DNA of 64,000 bases from Phalacrocorax aristotelis (taxonomy: Eukaryota > Chordata > Aves > Suliformes > Phalacrocoracidae). A program made the translations under genes and the position numbers. Positions 61,492 to 64,000 of this stretch are shown here, one piece after another. Position 1 is the first letter of the stretch; each line of letters begins with the position of its first letter. A model generated the notes under the pieces. It saw only the letters and a program-made list of their open reading frames with translations, made no database searches and was not told where the DNA came from. The stretch spans positions 26,736,797 to 26,800,796 of the forward strand of contig NC_134285.1 in NCBI RefSeq assembly GCF_949628215.1, read 5' to 3'.

Positions 61492-63607
61492 ATGGTGACT
61501 GACTTTGATGAAAAACATGATGAGTACTTAATATCCCTTCAGCAGAGAAACCGGTAAGATACAGAATTGTGACCACTATTGAGTATGTAATATCCATTGT
61601 GTACTATCTAATATAGTATCTAATATCAGCAGTTGTGAATATTACTTTAAAAACTTGGGTTTTAAACTTGTGATGCAAAGTCTGACTTGCTGCATCTTAA
61701 AGCATTCAGGTGTTTCTCTTTTCTTCTCTTTGTTTGCTAAGTACATCAAAGCTCTTATTTCTAAAGGAGATCACAATATTTTTTTCAGCATACTTTAACA
61801 TAGAGATAAATGTATTAATAAAATAGTTATTGTTTCCATGGCTTGCAGGGAAGATGATTTTTTAAATAGAATAAGAGGTTCTAGATTCAGAAGTAATTGG
61901 CAGCTCACACTGTGTGAGGATGTTGCTATGAGGCAAGGTTTCTATATTGTCAGAAATACAGAAAATTCCAGCCAAATTTGCTAAAGTTAAATGTGCAAAG
62001 TCAGGTTCTGCTAAGGGCAATAAGGACATCTAGCCTGCTTTTGCAAACTTCAGTATCTTTCAGACAAGTTTAAAACAGTTCTTTTAATCCTTGTTTGTAT
62101 GAAGCTTCCTGTCATTTTACCCTAGACAGATGAATTTCTGAGGTTAATTCAGAAGGGTCTGCAAAACTTTCTTGCTGGATTCCCTCCTTTACCACAAGCT
62201 GTAAGATTTTGTACTCAAATCCTATAATGAACAGAACTGTTTGGTGAAAAGACAAAAAAAAAAACCTACAAAAGCCACAGCTGTGTTAGAACAGCAAATA
62301 TTTGTGAACACAAGTTTCTTTCATCTATAGTCTCCTAAAGCAGTTTTAGAAAAGGATAAAGACAAACTATTTAATGATTGAAACAACTTGCATCCTTATT
62401 ATCACAGCTCTAATTCTGAATTTTGGTGGAGACATATGCCACTGAGCTACAGCATGACAAGCAGGTGGCAACTATACCTTTCAGAGGAGGCATCCTGGAT
62501 ATGTTTCTGTGTTGGATGTAACTCGCAGATTTGGGTAGTGGGGGCTGCAGAGTACAGCTGGTTTCTGCAGGATCCAAAACTAGCAGAAACAGGTCTTGTA
62601 CCAACACCTCAGCCAGTCAGAGCAGCCTGGGTGGATTTAGGAGATTGGTGGCTGCAGGGGATGGGATGCTTCTGCAGATGCATGCTGCCTAGAGGAGTGC
62701 TGGGGCCATGGCTGGGGACATGCTCCTGGAAGAAGGGGACTCGTCTCAGAACAGATACAGTCCTGTGGATTGACCCACCCTGCAGAGGGAAACCAGGAAG
62801 CACCTTGCAGGGGCAGGCAGAAATTGTCTCCTACATGGCTCCAACCTCCTGGCCTGCATCGAAGGAATTAGGATGGAGTGAGTATAACTCATAGCAAAAG
62901 GAGGGAAAATTAGTCTTGGAAGAGGGATGGTAGGTGTTTCACTGAAATTGAGCCTGGGGAAGGGCATTTTTTTTAATATTGTTTTAACCAGACTTTAATT
63001 TTGTGGCATCTCTAACTGCACTATTGACTGGGGGCTTACCCCCTCTAATTTCCAAACCAATAATATTTTTATTTTTCCTTGAGAAGAACTCAACCATTTT
63101 TAAGCTTTTTGAAATTTTAAGTAAAACTCCTAAAAGTTCTCAAGAAGAACGGTCAAATGTACTAAATACCAAATGGAAAAAAATAATGTGAAATGGGAAA
63201 GAATATGGAAAAAATCTCAGAAGGGAGAGGCTTGGTCAAGCATCCTGTGTCACAGCATGTGGGTACTGATACAAACATTACAGAATAGGAACAGGTCCTG
63301 GGAGTGATATTCTGAAATTGGTATTTGAACTATGAACATATTTTTCAGCTTTGTGACATGTGTTTTTGTATTTATTGCTAATTTGATCATCTGTATTTTC
63401 ACTGTGTAAGGATGAGTTATTATCCTTTCTACTTCAGGCTACTGGGACGTTTAAAAAGAAAGGATCCTGTACAAATCAAACTGGAGCAGTTAGAACAAGG
63501 ATTTTCTCTGTATCTAAATGGAGCTAATTCAGAGTTGAGAAATTACTGCAGAAAAATCAGCTCACATAGCTACCTTAAAAATAAGACAAAGACCACCAGG
63601 ACAAATG
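61492..63607 (+). CDS. KATNIP: KATNIP (KIAA0556), katanin-interacting protein; N-terminal two coding exons, 3'-partial
   Basis: KATNIP binds katanin and microtubules at the ciliary base; human loss causes a Joubert-type ciliopathy. Exon one spans 61477-61553 (coding from the ATG at 61492: MVTDFDEKHDEYLISLQQRN). Exon two spans 63438-63607 (RLLGRLKRKDPVQIKLEQLE, QGFSLYLNGANSELRNYC, ending KTKTTRTN, donor G|GTGAGT). Phases match and give 77 residues so far; the family is about 1600 residues, so most of the gene lies right of the window. The start codon has G at -3 and +4. The frame is open back to the acceptor at 61476, so an upstream start is possible. Identity rests on the DEKH-DEYL and DPVQ-LE-GFS-Y-NGANSEL peptides and on head-to-head order with GTF3C1. 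Confidence 0.82.
61554..63437 (+). other. KATNIP intron with GC-richer segment
   Basis: A 1.9 kb intron. Positions about 62500-62900 are visibly GC-richer than the rest and contain an open frame of 168 codons (62388-62894) that I do not recognise. Everything else is ordinary AT-rich sequence. Confidence 0.6.
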
Positions 63608-64000
63608 GTGAGTTACATGAGAGTTTTGCAGAGATTTCAGTCTAGAAATATTCTAAACATTTACTCATCAGAGTTGTAATTCAGTCAGGGACCTTACTGG
63701 GCAGGCTGTGATAAAGAGGGAGCAGCATTTGAGCTTGGTGGAATGAAATTCCATGGGACTCTTTCATCAGAGTACTTATGCTCGTTGTATGTACAGAATG
63801 GTCTCTGAAACACCCTAACAATTTCTTAGTTGATCCCTAACAAATTCCAAAGTTTAATTTCCTCACCTTTCCATTTGTTGAACAGTTATAACTAAAACTA
63901 GAAGATTATAAATGTATATAAATTGCCAGTGTAAAATAATTGTATACCTTTGGTATGTAATACCATTCATAGACTTAAGGATCTGGTGGACTGATGGAGT
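63608..64000 (+). other. KATNIP intron, runs off window
   Basis: Intron sequence after the GTGAGT donor at 63608. No further exon or repeat is recognised before the window ends. Confidence 0.65.

Overview
This window looks like sauropsid, most likely avian, nuclear DNA. It carries intron-rich vertebrate genes with bird/reptile CR1 LINE tails, few other recognisable repeats and fairly short introns. The left 19 kb is GC-rich and gene-dense, and the middle 40 kb is AT-rich. The organism call is an inference from CR1 and gene compactness; a crocodilian or turtle is not excluded. Gene identities come from comparing the translations with vertebrate family sequences I know from memory. No database search was run.

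Layout, left to right. Positions 410-13508 (+) hold the last 15 coding exons of RHBDF1 (iRhom1); its first coding exons lie left of the window. Convergent with it, 15617-17820 (-) is SNRNP25, a U11/U12 minor-spliceosome protein in five coding exons, with two CR1 fragments in its last intron. SNRNP25 is head-to-head with POLR3K (17862-18349, +), the smallest RNA polymerase III subunit; their start codons are separated by 41 bases inside a CpG-rich block. POLR3K converges on GTF3C1 (19093-60497, -), the largest TFIIIC subunit. I could resolve GTF3C1 into 37 coding exons giving one uninterrupted frame of 2149 residues. GTF3C1 shares a second CpG-rich divergent promoter with a gene whose first two recognisable coding exons (61492-63607, +) match KATNIP (KIAA0556); the rest lies right of the window.

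Functional links. POLR3K and GTF3C1 both serve RNA polymerase III transcription, TFIIIC recruiting the initiation machinery to tRNA-type promoters. SNRNP25 acts in minor-intron splicing, RHBDF1 in ADAM17/EGF-family trafficking, and KATNIP at the ciliary base. From general knowledge, human RHBDF1-SNRNP25-POLR3K lie at the 16p tip beside alpha-globin, while GTF3C1-KATNIP lie about 27 Mb away. The POLR3K/GTF3C1 interval is therefore a join between two conserved blocks.

I saw no CRISPR array, phage, toxin or recognisable endogenous virus, no convincing tRNA or rRNA gene, and no sign of an undescribed multi-gene system. The most interesting items are the two compact divergent promoters (one with an RFX X-box-like site next to a ciliary gene), the two-block join pairing two Pol III genes, a GC-AG intron in GTF3C1, a 40-nt coding micro-exon, and a few unexplained intronic stretches.
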